Positions 16,684 through 24,539 of a stretch of 64,000 nucleotides of DNA are shown piece by piece. A model generated the notes under the pieces. The model did not search any database. It saw only the letters and a list, made by a program, of their open reading frames with translations, and was not told the origin of the DNA. Source of the stretch: Sphingosinicella sp041916975 (lineage in GTDB: Bacteria; Pseudomonadota; Alphaproteobacteria; Sphingomonadales; Sphingomonadaceae); contig NZ_JAYRYK010000001.1 of NCBI RefSeq assembly GCF_041916975.1, forward strand, positions 124,001 through 188,000, given 5' to 3'. Position numbers and translations under genes: made by a program. Position 1 is the stretch's first letter; each line of letters opens with the position of its first letter.

Positions 16684-17414
16684 GTGCTGCCGAATATCTG
16701 CCCGGCGCCCCGGGCCGCCTGCTCATCATCGCCGACCACGCCTCGAACGCCGTTCCTGCCGATCTCGTGCTCGGTGTCAGCGCCACGGACCTCCAGAAGC
16801 ACATCGCATGGGATATCGGCACTGCGGCGCTGGCGCGCGGGCTGTCGGCCGCACTCAATGCGCCGGCGATCCTCGCAATCGCATCGCGTCTCGTAGCCGA
16901 TTGCAACCGCGCGCCGGAGGACAACGGCGCGATCCCGTCCGCAAGCGACGGTATTCCCGTTCCGAGCAATGTGTCGCTCAGCGCAGAAGAGCGGCTGACG
17001 CGCCTTGCAGCCTGGCACGAACCCTATCACGCAGCGATCGCCGAGGCGCTCGATCGGTTGAAACCGCAGCTTCTCGTCTCGATCCACAGCTTCACGCCAA
17101 GCCTCGCCTCGCGCCCCGAAGAAACGCGCCCGTGGCAGGTCGCGCTGCTCTACAACCGAGACGACCGCGCCGCACGCATCGCCATTCGCGTCCTCGCCGA
17201 CGACGGTTTCACGGTCGGCGACAACGAGCCTTACTCAGGCGCGGTCTACGGCTACACGACGGACCGTCACGCAGAGGCGAGGGGGCTTTCCTATCTCACC
17301 TTCGAGATCCGCCAGGATCTCCTTGCCGACGAAGGCGCGATTGCCGCATGGACGCAGCGTCTCGGTCGTGTCATTGGCATCGTCGAATCTGAGCTTCTGG
17401 AGGTAATCGCATGA
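16680..17414 (+). CDS. N-formylglutamate amidohydrolase family protein
   Basis: A 244-residue zinc-dependent FGase-family hydrolase (the HutG/HutD-type amidohydrolase fold, not the arginase fold). Conserved pieces are IIADHASNAVP, WDIGTAALARGLS, ADCNR, the SIHSFTP core with metal-ligand histidine, and NEPYSG. Family members release formate from N-formyl-glutamate in histidine breakdown or act on related N-acyl amino acids. No other hut gene is in this window, so the substrate is uncertain. It sits between the crotonase gene and ilvD with ATGA overlaps on both sides, implying one transcript. Confidence 0.88.
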   Translation: MSAAEYLPGAPGRLLIIADHASNAVPADLVLGVSATDLQKHIAWDIGTAALARGLSAALNAPAILAIASRLVADCNRAPEDNGAIPSASDGIPVPSNVSLSAEERLTRLAAWHEPYHAAIAEALDRLKPQLLVSIHSFTPSLASRPEETRPWQVALLYNRDDRAARIAIRVLADDGFTVGDNEPYSGAVYGYTTDRHAEARGLSYLTFEIRQDLLADEGAIAAWTQRLGRVIGIVESELLEVIA

Positions 17415-19129
17415 CGACGTTCGACAAATCGAAATTGCCGAGCCGTTATGTGTCGGTAGGCCCCGAGCGCGCGCCTCAGCGGTCGTACTATTACGCGATG
17501 GGGCTCACCGAAGAAGAGATCGCCCGCCCGTTCGTTGGCGTCGTCTCGGCGGGCAACGACAGCGCACCCTGCAACACGATGCTCGACCATCAGGCGGACA
17601 TCGCCCGCAAGGGCGTGCACGCGGCAGGTGGCCTGCCGCGCCGTTTCAACACCATCACCGTCACCGATGGTATCGCGATGGGCCACCAGGGCATGAAGGC
17701 CTCGCTCGTCAGCCGCGAGGTGATCGCGGACTCGGTCGAGCTTTCGGTGCGCGGTCACTGCTATGACGCCATCGTCGGCTTCGCAGGTTGCGACAAGTCG
17801 CTGCCGGGCATGATGATGGCGATGCTGCGTCTGAATGTGCCTTCGATCTTCGTTTACGGCGGTTCGATCCTGCCGGGCCGGTACGAGGGACGCGACCTCA
17901 CGGTGCAGGACGTGTTCGAAGTCGTCGGTCAGTACGCGTCGGGCAAGTGTCCGCTCTCGCACCTGACCGCGATCGAGAAGGCGGCGTGCCCCGGCCACGG
18001 CGCCTGCGGCGGCCAGTACACGGCGAACACGATGGCGTGCGTGGCGGAGGCGATTGGCCTCAGCCTGCCGAACAGCAACATGGCGCCCGCGCCCTACGAG
18101 ACGCGCGACGATATCGCCGAGGCGGCAGGGCGGCAGATCATGAAACTGATCGAACGGAACCTCCGCCCGCGCGACATCTGTACGCGCGAGGCGTTCGAGA
18201 ATGCGGCGCGGGTTGTGGCGGCGACGGGCGGCTCCACGAACGGCGCTCTGCACCTTCCGGCGATGGCTTCGGAGGCGGGCATCGAATTCGATCTTTTCGA
18301 TGTCGCGGAGATTTTCAAATCAACGCCTTATGTCGCAGACTTGAAGCCGGGTGGTCAGTACGTCGCCAAGGACATGTATGAGGCAGGCGGCGTCTACATG
18401 ATGATGAAGACGCTCCTCGCGGGCGGCTTCCTGCACGGCAATTGCATGACCGTGACGGGCAAGACGCTGGGCGAGAACATCGAGGAAATCACCTGGAACC
18501 CCGACCAGAAGGTCATCCGCGAGGTTTCAAACCCGATCACCCCCACGGGCGGTGTCGTCGGCCTTAAGGGCTCGCTCGCCCCGGACGGCGCCATCGTGAA
18601 GGTCGCCGGGCTCGCCAAGCTGGTCTTCGAAGGCCCGGCCCGCGTCTTTGATTGCGAAGAGGACGCGTTCGCTGCCGTCGAGAACCGCCAGTTTGAGGAG
18701 GGCGAAGTCCTCGTCATCCGCTACGAAGGCCCCAAGGGCGGCCCCGGCATGCGCGAAATGCTCGCCACCACCGCCGCGCTCTATGGACAGGGCATGGGCG
18801 ACAAAGTTGCGCTGATCACCGACGGGCGTTTCTCGGGCGCGACGCGCGGCTTCTGCATCGGCCACGTCGGCCCCGAAGCTTCGGACTGCGGCCCCATCGC
18901 GCTGATCGAGAACGGCGACCTCATTCGCATCGACGCTGTCGAGGGAACCATAGACCTCCTCGTCGGCGACGATGTTCTCGCTGAGCGCCGCGCGCGCTGG
19001 CAGCCGCGTGTCAATGCCTACCAGTCCGGTGCGCTCTGGCGCTACGCCCAGAACGTCGGCCCCGCCAGCAAGGGCGCCTGCACGCACCCCGGCGCCCGCG
19101 CCGAGCGCCACGTCTACGCCGACATCTGA
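17411..19129 (+). CDS. ilvD: Dihydroxy-acid dehydratase
   Basis: Fe-S dehydratase for the third step of valine, leucine and isoleucine synthesis. The 572-residue length is typical. Cluster cysteines are in APCNTM, FAGCDKSLPG and PGHGACGGQYTANTM; Mg/substrate motifs include ITVTDGIAMGH and TDGRFSGATRG. It overlaps the amidohydrolase gene by ATGA and is the last gene of a three-gene run. The IlvD/Edd family also includes sugar-acid dehydratases, but the motif set and length favour IlvD. An open frame with a lipoprotein-like start lies antisense to its 3' end. Confidence 0.92.
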   Translation: MTTFDKSKLPSRYVSVGPERAPQRSYYYAMGLTEEEIARPFVGVVSAGNDSAPCNTMLDHQADIARKGVHAAGGLPRRFNTITVTDGIAMGHQGMKASLVSREVIADSVELSVRGHCYDAIVGFAGCDKSLPGMMMAMLRLNVPSIFVYGGSILPGRYEGRDLTVQDVFEVVGQYASGKCPLSHLTAIEKAACPGHGACGGQYTANTMACVAEAIGLSLPNSNMAPAPYETRDDIAEAAGRQIMKLIERNLRPRDICTREAFENAARVVAATGGSTNGALHLPAMASEAGIEFDLFDVAEIFKSTPYVADLKPGGQYVAKDMYEAGGVYMMMKTLLAGGFLHGNCMTVTGKTLGENIEEITWNPDQKVIREVSNPITPTGGVVGLKGSLAPDGAIVKVAGLAKLVFEGPARVFDCEEDAFAAVENRQFEEGEVLVIRYEGPKGGPGMREMLATTAALYGQGMGDKVALITDGRFSGATRGFCIGHVGPEASDCGPIALIENGDLIRIDAVEGTIDLLVGDDVLAERRARWQPRVNAYQSGALWRYAQNVGPASKGACTHPGARAERHVYADI

Positions 19130-19375
19130 GCGCGAAGACAGCGATGTGGGCGAGGTCGGCAGCGGCAGCACGGGGATCGACTTCGGCTGCGGCGGCACCG
19201 TGCCTTCGCTCCGCTCCTGCACCGGCTGCGGTATCGCGGACCATACGGGCTCGCCGCGCGAATCGCGGGGAATCTCGCCCGGTGTCGTCCTGACGCCGCC
19301 CGCATAGAAAGGGGACGGCGCACAAGCGCCGAAAAGGAGCGTGACGGCAAGGACCACGAGGACGGGAAGACGCAT
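18527..19375 (-). CDS. Candidate lipoprotein ORF running antisense into ilvD
   Basis: From the ATG at 19375 the minus strand encodes MRLPVLVVLAVTLLFGAC, a convincing lipoprotein signal with a C-terminal cysteine. A proline-rich, sphingomonad-like stretch (IPRDSRGEPVW) follows, using the ilvD-nnr gap (19130-19375). But no stop occurs before ilvD, and the frame stays open for another 600 bp antisense to ilvD (282 codons in all). The ilvD-antisense part reads like a shadow of a GC-rich gene. I believe the first 75-80 residues may be a real small lipoprotein whose stop was lost, or a decayed gene. No good ribosome site is visible. Confidence 0.3.
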   Translation of the reverse strand: MRLPVLVVLAVTLLFGACAPSPFYAGGVRTTPGEIPRDSRGEPVWSAIPQPVQERSEGTVPPQPKSIPVLPLPTSPTSLSSRSDVGVDVALGAGAGVRAGALAGGADVLGVAPERTGLVGIDTRLPARAALSENIVADEEVYGSLDSVDANEVAVLDQRDGAAVRSFGADVADAEAARRARETPVGDQRNFVAHALSIERGGGGEHFAHAGAALGAFVADDEDFALLKLAVLDGSERVLFAIKDAGRAFEDQLGEPGDLHDGAVRGERALKADDTARGGDRV

Positions 19376-19443
19376 GACGTCATATGCTGTCGCAAGAACA
19401 GTGCGCGTTGACAAGCCTGCCATGATCGGTGTCGGGTCTTTCC

Positions 19444-20826
19444 ATGCCCGCTGAATATCCACCGCTTCTGCCCCGCGAACCCGTGGTGACCGCAGCCGAA
19501 ATGCGCGCCGCTGAAGCCCGCGCGATCGCTGCGGGGACGAGCGGGTTCGAACTGATGTGCCGCGCCGGTGAAGCCGCTGCCGCGGCGATTGCCGCGTTTT
19601 ATGGGCCTGCACCGGCACTGGTGCTGGCAGGGCCGGGCAACAATGGCGGTGACGGTTATGTGGTCGCGAATGCGCTGAGACAGCGCCGCTGGCCGGTCGA
19701 AGTCGCCGCAGTGGCGGCGCCCGCGACCGAAGCGGCACGGCAGGCCGCCCTGCTGTGGAATGCGCCAGTGATGGACATCGCCGACGCGGAGTCGCGCTTC
19801 GTGCTCGTCGACGCCCTGTTCGGAACCGGCCTCACGCGCGGGTTGGAAGAGCCGATTCTCACAAAACTTCATGAACTTGCGCACGCATCTTCAGTTATCG
19901 TCGCGCTCGATCTGCCGAGCGGCGCCGCGACCGACAACGGCGCCGTGCTGTCGCCCCTCGCGCCTGCGGACCTTACCGTGACATTCGGTGCGATGAAGCC
20001 TTCGCACCTTCTCCATCCCGCCTCGGCATCCTGCGGGCGTGTCGTCGTCGCCGACATCGGCCTTGGCGAGATCGGGACGCTGCTCTTCAGAAACGGTGCG
20101 CCGCACGCCGCCGCGCTCTCGCCAGACGCGCACAAGTACCGGCGCGGACATGTACTCGTCGTTTCCGGCGCGATGGCGGGGGCGGCATGGCTTGCCGCCC
20201 GCGCAGCGCAGCGGGCAGGCGCAGGTTATGTGACGCTGGCGTCCGAGACGGCGCTGCCCCCGTCTTCACTGGTCGTGCAGCCGCTCGCCGAAATCGAACT
20301 TGGCCGCGCGGACGCGATTGTTCTCGGTTCGGGCCTCGGCCGGGACGCTGCGGCGCGCGCGCGGGCTGAGGCGGTGCTCGGCGCCGGAAAGCCGTTGGTC
20401 CTTGATGCCGATATCTTCTCGCTGTTCGCGAACGATCCGGCGCCGGTCTTCGGCCTCGGCGCCGTGATGACGCCGCACGAAGGCGAGTTTGTACGGCTGT
20501 TCGGCGATCTTCCGGGCGATCTTCCGGGCAGCAAAGTGGACCGTGCCCGTATCGCCGCCGCGCGGTCCGGCAACGTGATCGTTCTGAAAGGGCCGGACAC
20601 GGTGATCGCCGCGCCCGATGGCCGCGCGGTCATCAACGATCATGCGTCGGCACGCCTCGCCACGGCCGGGAGCGGCGACGTGCTTTCAGGCATGATCGCG
20701 GCGCACCTCGCGCGCGGCGATGCGCCGTTCGAAGCCGCCTGCGCTGCCGTATGGCGTCACGGCGACGCCGCGCTTCGGGGGCGGGACGGCCTGATCGCGG
20801 AAGACCTCGTCGGTCTGATCCGTTGA
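19444..20826 (+). CDS. nnr: Bifunctional NAD(P)H-hydrate epimerase / ADP-dependent NAD(P)H-hydrate dehydratase
   Basis: Repairs hydrated NAD(P)H. The N-terminal YjeF_N domain (about residues 1-205) epimerises R/S-NADHX, with PGNNGGDGYVVANAL and DALFGTGL. The C-terminal ribokinase-like YjeF_C domain (about 215-460) dehydrates S-NADHX with ADP. It contains MTPHEGEFVRLFG, VLKGPDTVIA and the ADP-site motif TAGSGDVLSGMI. The 460-residue length is slightly short for the fusion. A tandem 12-bp duplication around 20503-20528 gives the repeat GDLPGDLPG. ATG 19444 was chosen over GTG 19429; neither has a strong ribosome site. Confidence 0.93.
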   Translation: MPAEYPPLLPREPVVTAAEMRAAEARAIAAGTSGFELMCRAGEAAAAAIAAFYGPAPALVLAGPGNNGGDGYVVANALRQRRWPVEVAAVAAPATEAARQAALLWNAPVMDIADAESRFVLVDALFGTGLTRGLEEPILTKLHELAHASSVIVALDLPSGAATDNGAVLSPLAPADLTVTFGAMKPSHLLHPASASCGRVVVADIGLGEIGTLLFRNGAPHAAALSPDAHKYRRGHVLVVSGAMAGAAWLAARAAQRAGAGYVTLASETALPPSSLVVQPLAEIELGRADAIVLGSGLGRDAAARARAEAVLGAGKPLVLDADIFSLFANDPAPVFGLGAVMTPHEGEFVRLFGDLPGDLPGSKVDRARIAAARSGNVIVLKGPDTVIAAPDGRAVINDHASARLATAGSGDVLSGMIAAHLARGDAPFEAACAAVWRHGDAALRGRDGLIAEDLVGLIR

Positions 20827-20828
20827 GC

Positions 20829-22016
20829 ATGGAAACTATCGTCCGCCTCGCGGCGCGTGGTGACGGCGTCACGCAAAGTGGCCGCTATGTCGCCGGGACG
20901 ATTCCCGGCGATACGGTGGACGGTGACGTCATCACGGCGGGACTGCACCGGATCGCACCCGCCTGCAGGCATTTCGGCGTCTGCGGCGGCTGCCAGTTGC
21001 AGCACGCGGACGATGCCGTGCTCGCGGAGTTCGTTTCAGGCCGCATCCTCGGCGCGCTTGCCGGTGTCGGCATCGTGCCGGAGACGGTCCACCCCACGCA
21101 TCTTTCGCCAGCAGGCGCACGGCGGCGAGCAAGCTTCCGGCTGGTGCGCGACGGCGGAGGGGTCCGCATAGGCTTCAATGTCGAGGGCAGCAGTGCGGTT
21201 GTCGATCTCGAAGAATGTCCCGTGGTCCGGCCTGCGCTCTGGGATGCCGCGTGCAAGCTTCGAAGCGCGCTCGCGCCGCGTTTGCGGGCGGGTCATGCCG
21301 TCGGCATGACGCTCACGGAAACGCTCTCCGGCTTTGACGTTCTGCTTACCAACCTTTCGCTGCCCGCGGCGGACATCGGCGCACTCGCCGCGCTCGCATC
21401 GGAGGCGAGGCTGGCCCGGATCGCGACGGAAACCGCCGCAGGCGTCGAGATCGTACTTCAGATTGCCGAACCCGCCGTGCGCTTCGGTGACGTCACCGTC
21501 GCTTTGCCGCCGGGCGGATTTCTGCAGGCGACAGGCGACGGCGAAGCGGCCTTGCAGGCGGCTGTGCTGGAGGGGGTCGGCAAGGCAGGCGCGGTCGCCG
21601 ACCTCTTCTGCGGGGCGGGCACCTTCGCGCTGCCGCTTTCAGCAGGCGCCAAGGTCTTTGCGGCGGATGCCGCGCGCGATGCCGTGGGGGCACTGTCGGC
21701 GGCTGCGAAACGCGCGGGGCGCCCGGTTACGACCGCGCATCGCGATCTGTTTCGCCAGCCGTTGCAGGCCGCGGAACTCAACAAGTTCGATGTCGTGGTT
21801 CTCGATCCGCCGCGCGCGGGCGCGAAGACGCAGGTAGAGACGATCGCGCGCTCGAAAGTGAAGCGGGTGGTGCACGTTTCGTGCAATCCCAACACGTTCG
21901 CGCGTGATGCGAAGATCCTGCGCGAGGCGGGATTCAGGCTGGAGGCGCTATGGCCGGTCGGCCAGTTCCGCTGGTCGATCCATGTGGAACTGGCCGCCGT
22001 GTTCCTTCGAGATTAG
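20829..22016 (+). CDS. Class I SAM-dependent RNA (uracil-5-)methyltransferase, TrmA/RlmD family
   Basis: Methylates C5 of a uridine in rRNA or tRNA. The 395-residue product has a 4Fe-4S cluster motif CRHFGVCGGCQLQH (Cys47, Cys53, Cys56) plus a fourth cysteine in LEECPVV. The SAM domain contains VADLFCGAGTFALPL and VVLDPPRAG, and the catalytic cysteine is in HVSCNPNTFARD near residue 351. The N-terminal TRAM-like segment is short. Relatives include RlmD/RumA, RlmC and TrmA; which uridine is modified cannot be decided here. The ATG at 20829 lies 2 bp after the nnr stop. The 3' end overlaps the convergent DHS-like gene by 4 bp. Confidence 0.9.
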   Translation: METIVRLAARGDGVTQSGRYVAGTIPGDTVDGDVITAGLHRIAPACRHFGVCGGCQLQHADDAVLAEFVSGRILGALAGVGIVPETVHPTHLSPAGARRRASFRLVRDGGGVRIGFNVEGSSAVVDLEECPVVRPALWDAACKLRSALAPRLRAGHAVGMTLTETLSGFDVLLTNLSLPAADIGALAALASEARLARIATETAAGVEIVLQIAEPAVRFGDVTVALPPGGFLQATGDGEAALQAAVLEGVGKAGAVADLFCGAGTFALPLSAGAKVFAADAARDAVGALSAAAKRAGRPVTTAHRDLFRQPLQAAELNKFDVVVLDPPRAGAKTQVETIARSKVKRVVHVSCNPNTFARDAKILREAGFRLEALWPVGQFRWSIHVELAAVFLRD

Positions 22017-23065
22017 GCGAAGAGCTTCGCCCAGCCGTGCTTCGGGCGGCTCTTCCAGTGGCCGCGGTGGTAGGCGTCCGACGCCAGCAGCGGCAGAACC
22101 GAACCGGCTTCGGCGTAGACCATCTGCTCAAGCGTGGTATCGACCTTGCCCCAGCTTGCGGCTTCCTTGAGCGTTGAGGACGAGCAGGCGCCGTCGCGGA
22201 CGTCGGCGACGGTGATCTGCACGGCGTACTTGTGCATCTCCACGTCCTCATGGCCGAGGATTTCGGCGCAGACGACGGTATCCTGCACGAAGTTCTTCGG
22301 CACGCCGCCGCCGATCATCAGAAGGCCGGTGGTGCCCGCCTTGATCTTGATGTCGGTGAGTTCGCGGAAGTCCGCGATCGAATCCATCGTCATGTACGGG
22401 CGGCCCGCCTTCATGGCATCGACCTGATGCTTGACGAGGCCGAAGCCCGCCGAGCTATCCGTGAACGCCGGGCAGAAGATCGGCACGTCGTGCTCGAAAG
22501 CGAGCTTGACGAGGCTGTTGTCCTTCTTGCCGTGCTTCGAGAGGTAGCGGCCCATCTCGCGGATGAACGCGCGGCTCGAATAGGGCTTCGGGTCGAGGCC
22601 GTTGGCGATCTCGCCGATCGTGTGGTCGCAATCCTGCAGCTGCTCTTCATCGATATAGGTATCGTAGATGCGATCGATGTAGAGCGAGCGCAGCACGTTA
22701 TCGTCAGGGATTTCAAGCGCCTGATAGTGCTTGTGGCCAAGGCCTTCGAAGAAATCCATATCGACGATCGAGGCGCCGGTGGCGATGATGCCGTCCACCA
22801 TGTTGTTGGCGACGAGGTCCGCATAAAGGTTCATGCAGCCGCCCGCCGAGGTCGAACCGGCGATGACGAGGAAGATCGAGCAGTTCTTGTCTTCCAGCAT
22901 GGCGTTGTAGATCTTCGTGGCGCGCGCGAGGTCGCGGCTGGTGAAGCTCATGCCGTCCATCTGGTCGATGATCGGGCGGGCATCGAAGCTCTTGATGTCG
23001 ATATGACGCACTTCCTTCGAGAGAAGCTCCGCCTTGCGCTGCGCGTCTACGCGAACATCGGTCAT
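22013..23065 (-). CDS. Deoxyhypusine synthase-like protein (probable polyamine enzyme)
   Basis: A 350-residue member of the deoxyhypusine synthase (DHS) family. DHS enzymes use NAD to transfer an aminobutyl group, forming an enzyme-imine on a lysine. That lysine is preserved as Lys307 in EAASWGKV (human Lys329 in EAVSWGKI). The NAD-site motif GLLMIGGGVPKN is also present. The stretch DGACSSS replaces the eukaryotic DGSDSGA, and KHH is replaced by KNF, so substrate use may differ. Bacteria normally lack the eIF5A target. Being next to ornithine decarboxylase, homospermidine synthesis is the most plausible role; this is inference. A ribosome site AAGGAA precedes ATG 23065. Confidence 0.85.
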   Translation of the reverse strand: MTDVRVDAQRKAELLSKEVRHIDIKSFDARPIIDQMDGMSFTSRDLARATKIYNAMLEDKNCSIFLVIAGSTSAGGCMNLYADLVANNMVDGIIATGASIVDMDFFEGLGHKHYQALEIPDDNVLRSLYIDRIYDTYIDEEQLQDCDHTIGEIANGLDPKPYSSRAFIREMGRYLSKHGKKDNSLVKLAFEHDVPIFCPAFTDSSAGFGLVKHQVDAMKAGRPYMTMDSIADFRELTDIKIKAGTTGLLMIGGGVPKNFVQDTVVCAEILGHEDVEMHKYAVQITVADVRDGACSSSTLKEAASWGKVDTTLEQMVYAEAGSVLPLLASDAYHRGHWKSRPKHGWAKLFA

Positions 23066-23160
23066 TGGTATTCCTTCCAGTCGATAAGTTGCTGTGGACT
23101 GGCTCGGCGCATGAAAAGCGCCGCCCGCGGCCGGATTTGCCGGCGCCGAGCGGGAAGGGG

Positions 23161-23194
23161 ACGGCCGCACGCCCTGTTCGGGGCAGGCGGCCGT
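23161..23194 (-). terminator. Hairpin just downstream of ornithine decarboxylase
   Basis: An 8-bp outer stem ACGGCCGC (23161-23168)/GCGGCCGT (23187-23194) with an inner GCCC/GGGC stem, 3 bp past the decarboxylase stop. There is no T-tract (CCCCTTCCC follows on the minus strand). It could attenuate transcription into the DHS-like gene or protect the 3' end of the first message. Confidence 0.5.
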
Positions 23195-23196
23195 TC

Positions 23197-24408
23197 TCAG
23201 TTGCGTATGGCAGTAACGCCCTGCGGTGTCGACTCCGTGACAGCGTAGGCGCTTGCCATCGGCTCGTCGGTGACGATCACCGTCTCGCCGTTCACGAAGC
23301 CGTTGAACGCCGTGCGCATCGCCGCGCCATAGGCGCCGAGCATACCGATTTCGATATAGTCGCCGGCCTTGACGTCAGCAGGCAGCATGAACGGGCCGGC
23401 CATGTAATCCATGTCGTCGCAGGTCGGGCCGTAGAAGCTGAACGCTTCTTCCGCGCCGATGCTGCCGCGCAGCAGCTTCACGGGGAAGCGCCATGCGACA
23501 TGCGCCGCATCGAACAGCGAGCCGTAGGCACCGTCGTTGATGTAAATGACGTCGCCCTTGCGCCGCTCCACGCGCACCAGAACGCTCGCGTACTCGGCGC
23601 AGAGCGCACGGCCCGGCTCGCACCAAAGCTCCGCCGAATAGCTGATCGGCATCGCTTCGAAGGCGCGGTGGATCGCATCGAAGAACATCTGCATCGGCGC
23701 CGGGTCCATGCCCGGATAGATCGACGGGAAGCCGCCGCCGACATCGACGACGTCAACCGTCACGCCCGCGTGCACGATCGCGGCGCGCACCAGCGTCATC
23801 GCCTCCACATAGGCCTGCGGGCTCATCGCCTGGCTGCCGACATGGAAGCAGACGCCAAGCGCGTCCGCCGCCTGCCGCGCCGCGAGCAGCAGCGCCGGGG
23901 CCTCCTCGATGGAGGCGCCGAACTTGGAAGCAAGGCTGAGCTTCGAATGCGCCGAGGAGACGCGCAGCCGCACGCAGAGCGTAAGATCGCTCGCGGCGCC
24001 CGTGGCTTCGACGATTTTCGCGAGCTCTTCATGGCTGTCGAGCGAGAAGGTGCGGACGCCGTGCTCGAAATACGCCTCGGTGATCGCTTCGGGCGACTTC
24101 ACCGGGTGCATGAAGCACAAGGTCGCTTCGGGCAGCAGGCCGCGCACGAGGCGCACCTCGTTGATCGAGGCGACGTCGAAATGCGTGATGCCGCCGTCCC
24201 AGAGCGTCTTGATGATCTCGGGCGAGGGATTGGCCTTCACGGCATACATCGACAGCCCCGGAAACTTCTCGACGAAGAATCGGGCCGCACGATGTGCAGC
24301 GTGAGGACGAATGAGGGTGACAGGCGCGTCAGGTCGAAGGACCGACGCTACCCCCAGCGCGCTATGGAATTCTCGCAACTCAAGGGACCTCCAGTGAACA
24401 GTTGACAT
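23197..24408 (-). CDS. Ornithine decarboxylase-type PLP decarboxylase (fold III)
   Basis: Decarboxylates ornithine (or lysine/diaminopimelate-like substrates) to the diamine. The 403-residue product has the alanine-racemase-like barrel with PLP lysine Lys58 in YAVKANPSPE. It also has HVGSQ, the phosphate-binding VDVGGGFPSIYPG, CEPGRAL, and the active-site cysteine/aspartate motif YGPTCDDMD. This eukaryotic-like ODC form is usual in alphaproteobacteria. The start ATG 24408 has a promoter about 45-70 bp upstream. The DHS-like gene follows 131 bp downstream on the same strand, suggesting a putrescine-to-homospermidine route. Confidence 0.9.
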   Translation of the reverse strand: MSTVHWRSLELREFHSALGVASVLRPDAPVTLIRPHAAHRAARFFVEKFPGLSMYAVKANPSPEIIKTLWDGGITHFDVASINEVRLVRGLLPEATLCFMHPVKSPEAITEAYFEHGVRTFSLDSHEELAKIVEATGAASDLTLCVRLRVSSAHSKLSLASKFGASIEEAPALLLAARQAADALGVCFHVGSQAMSPQAYVEAMTLVRAAIVHAGVTVDVVDVGGGFPSIYPGMDPAPMQMFFDAIHRAFEAMPISYSAELWCEPGRALCAEYASVLVRVERRKGDVIYINDGAYGSLFDAAHVAWRFPVKLLRGSIGAEEAFSFYGPTCDDMDYMAGPFMLPADVKAGDYIEIGMLGAYGAAMRTAFNGFVNGETVIVTDEPMASAYAVTESTPQGVTAIRN

Positions 24409-24450
24409 GCACTGCCTTGCGGTGGAAGTCCCATGGGGCAGCGGAGGCGC

Positions 24451-24479
24451 TATGTAGGGTCGAGGGGTCGCGATGTAAA
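24451..24479 (-). promoter_or_regulatory. Promoter for ornithine decarboxylase
   Basis: On the minus strand TTTACA (24479-24474), a 17-bp spacer and TACATA (24456-24451). This is a good sigma-70-like match, leaving a leader of about 40 nt to the ATG at 24408. The remaining part of the divergent gap (24487-24528) is AT-rich and holds a 7-bp inverted repeat TCGCTGA/TCAGCGA before the threonine dehydratase gene. Confidence 0.5.
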
Positions 24480-24539
24480 GAAAAAATCGCTGAAGCGTTT
24501 TTATTGTTTCCTCAAGTGAAATCAGCGAGTTAACAAAAT

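Noticed and set aside
24487..24528. Terminator hairpin between ornithine decarboxylase and threonine dehydratase
   Set aside because: The 7-bp arms are separated by 28 nt and the genes diverge, so no transcript should end here. It is noted only as part of the promoter region.
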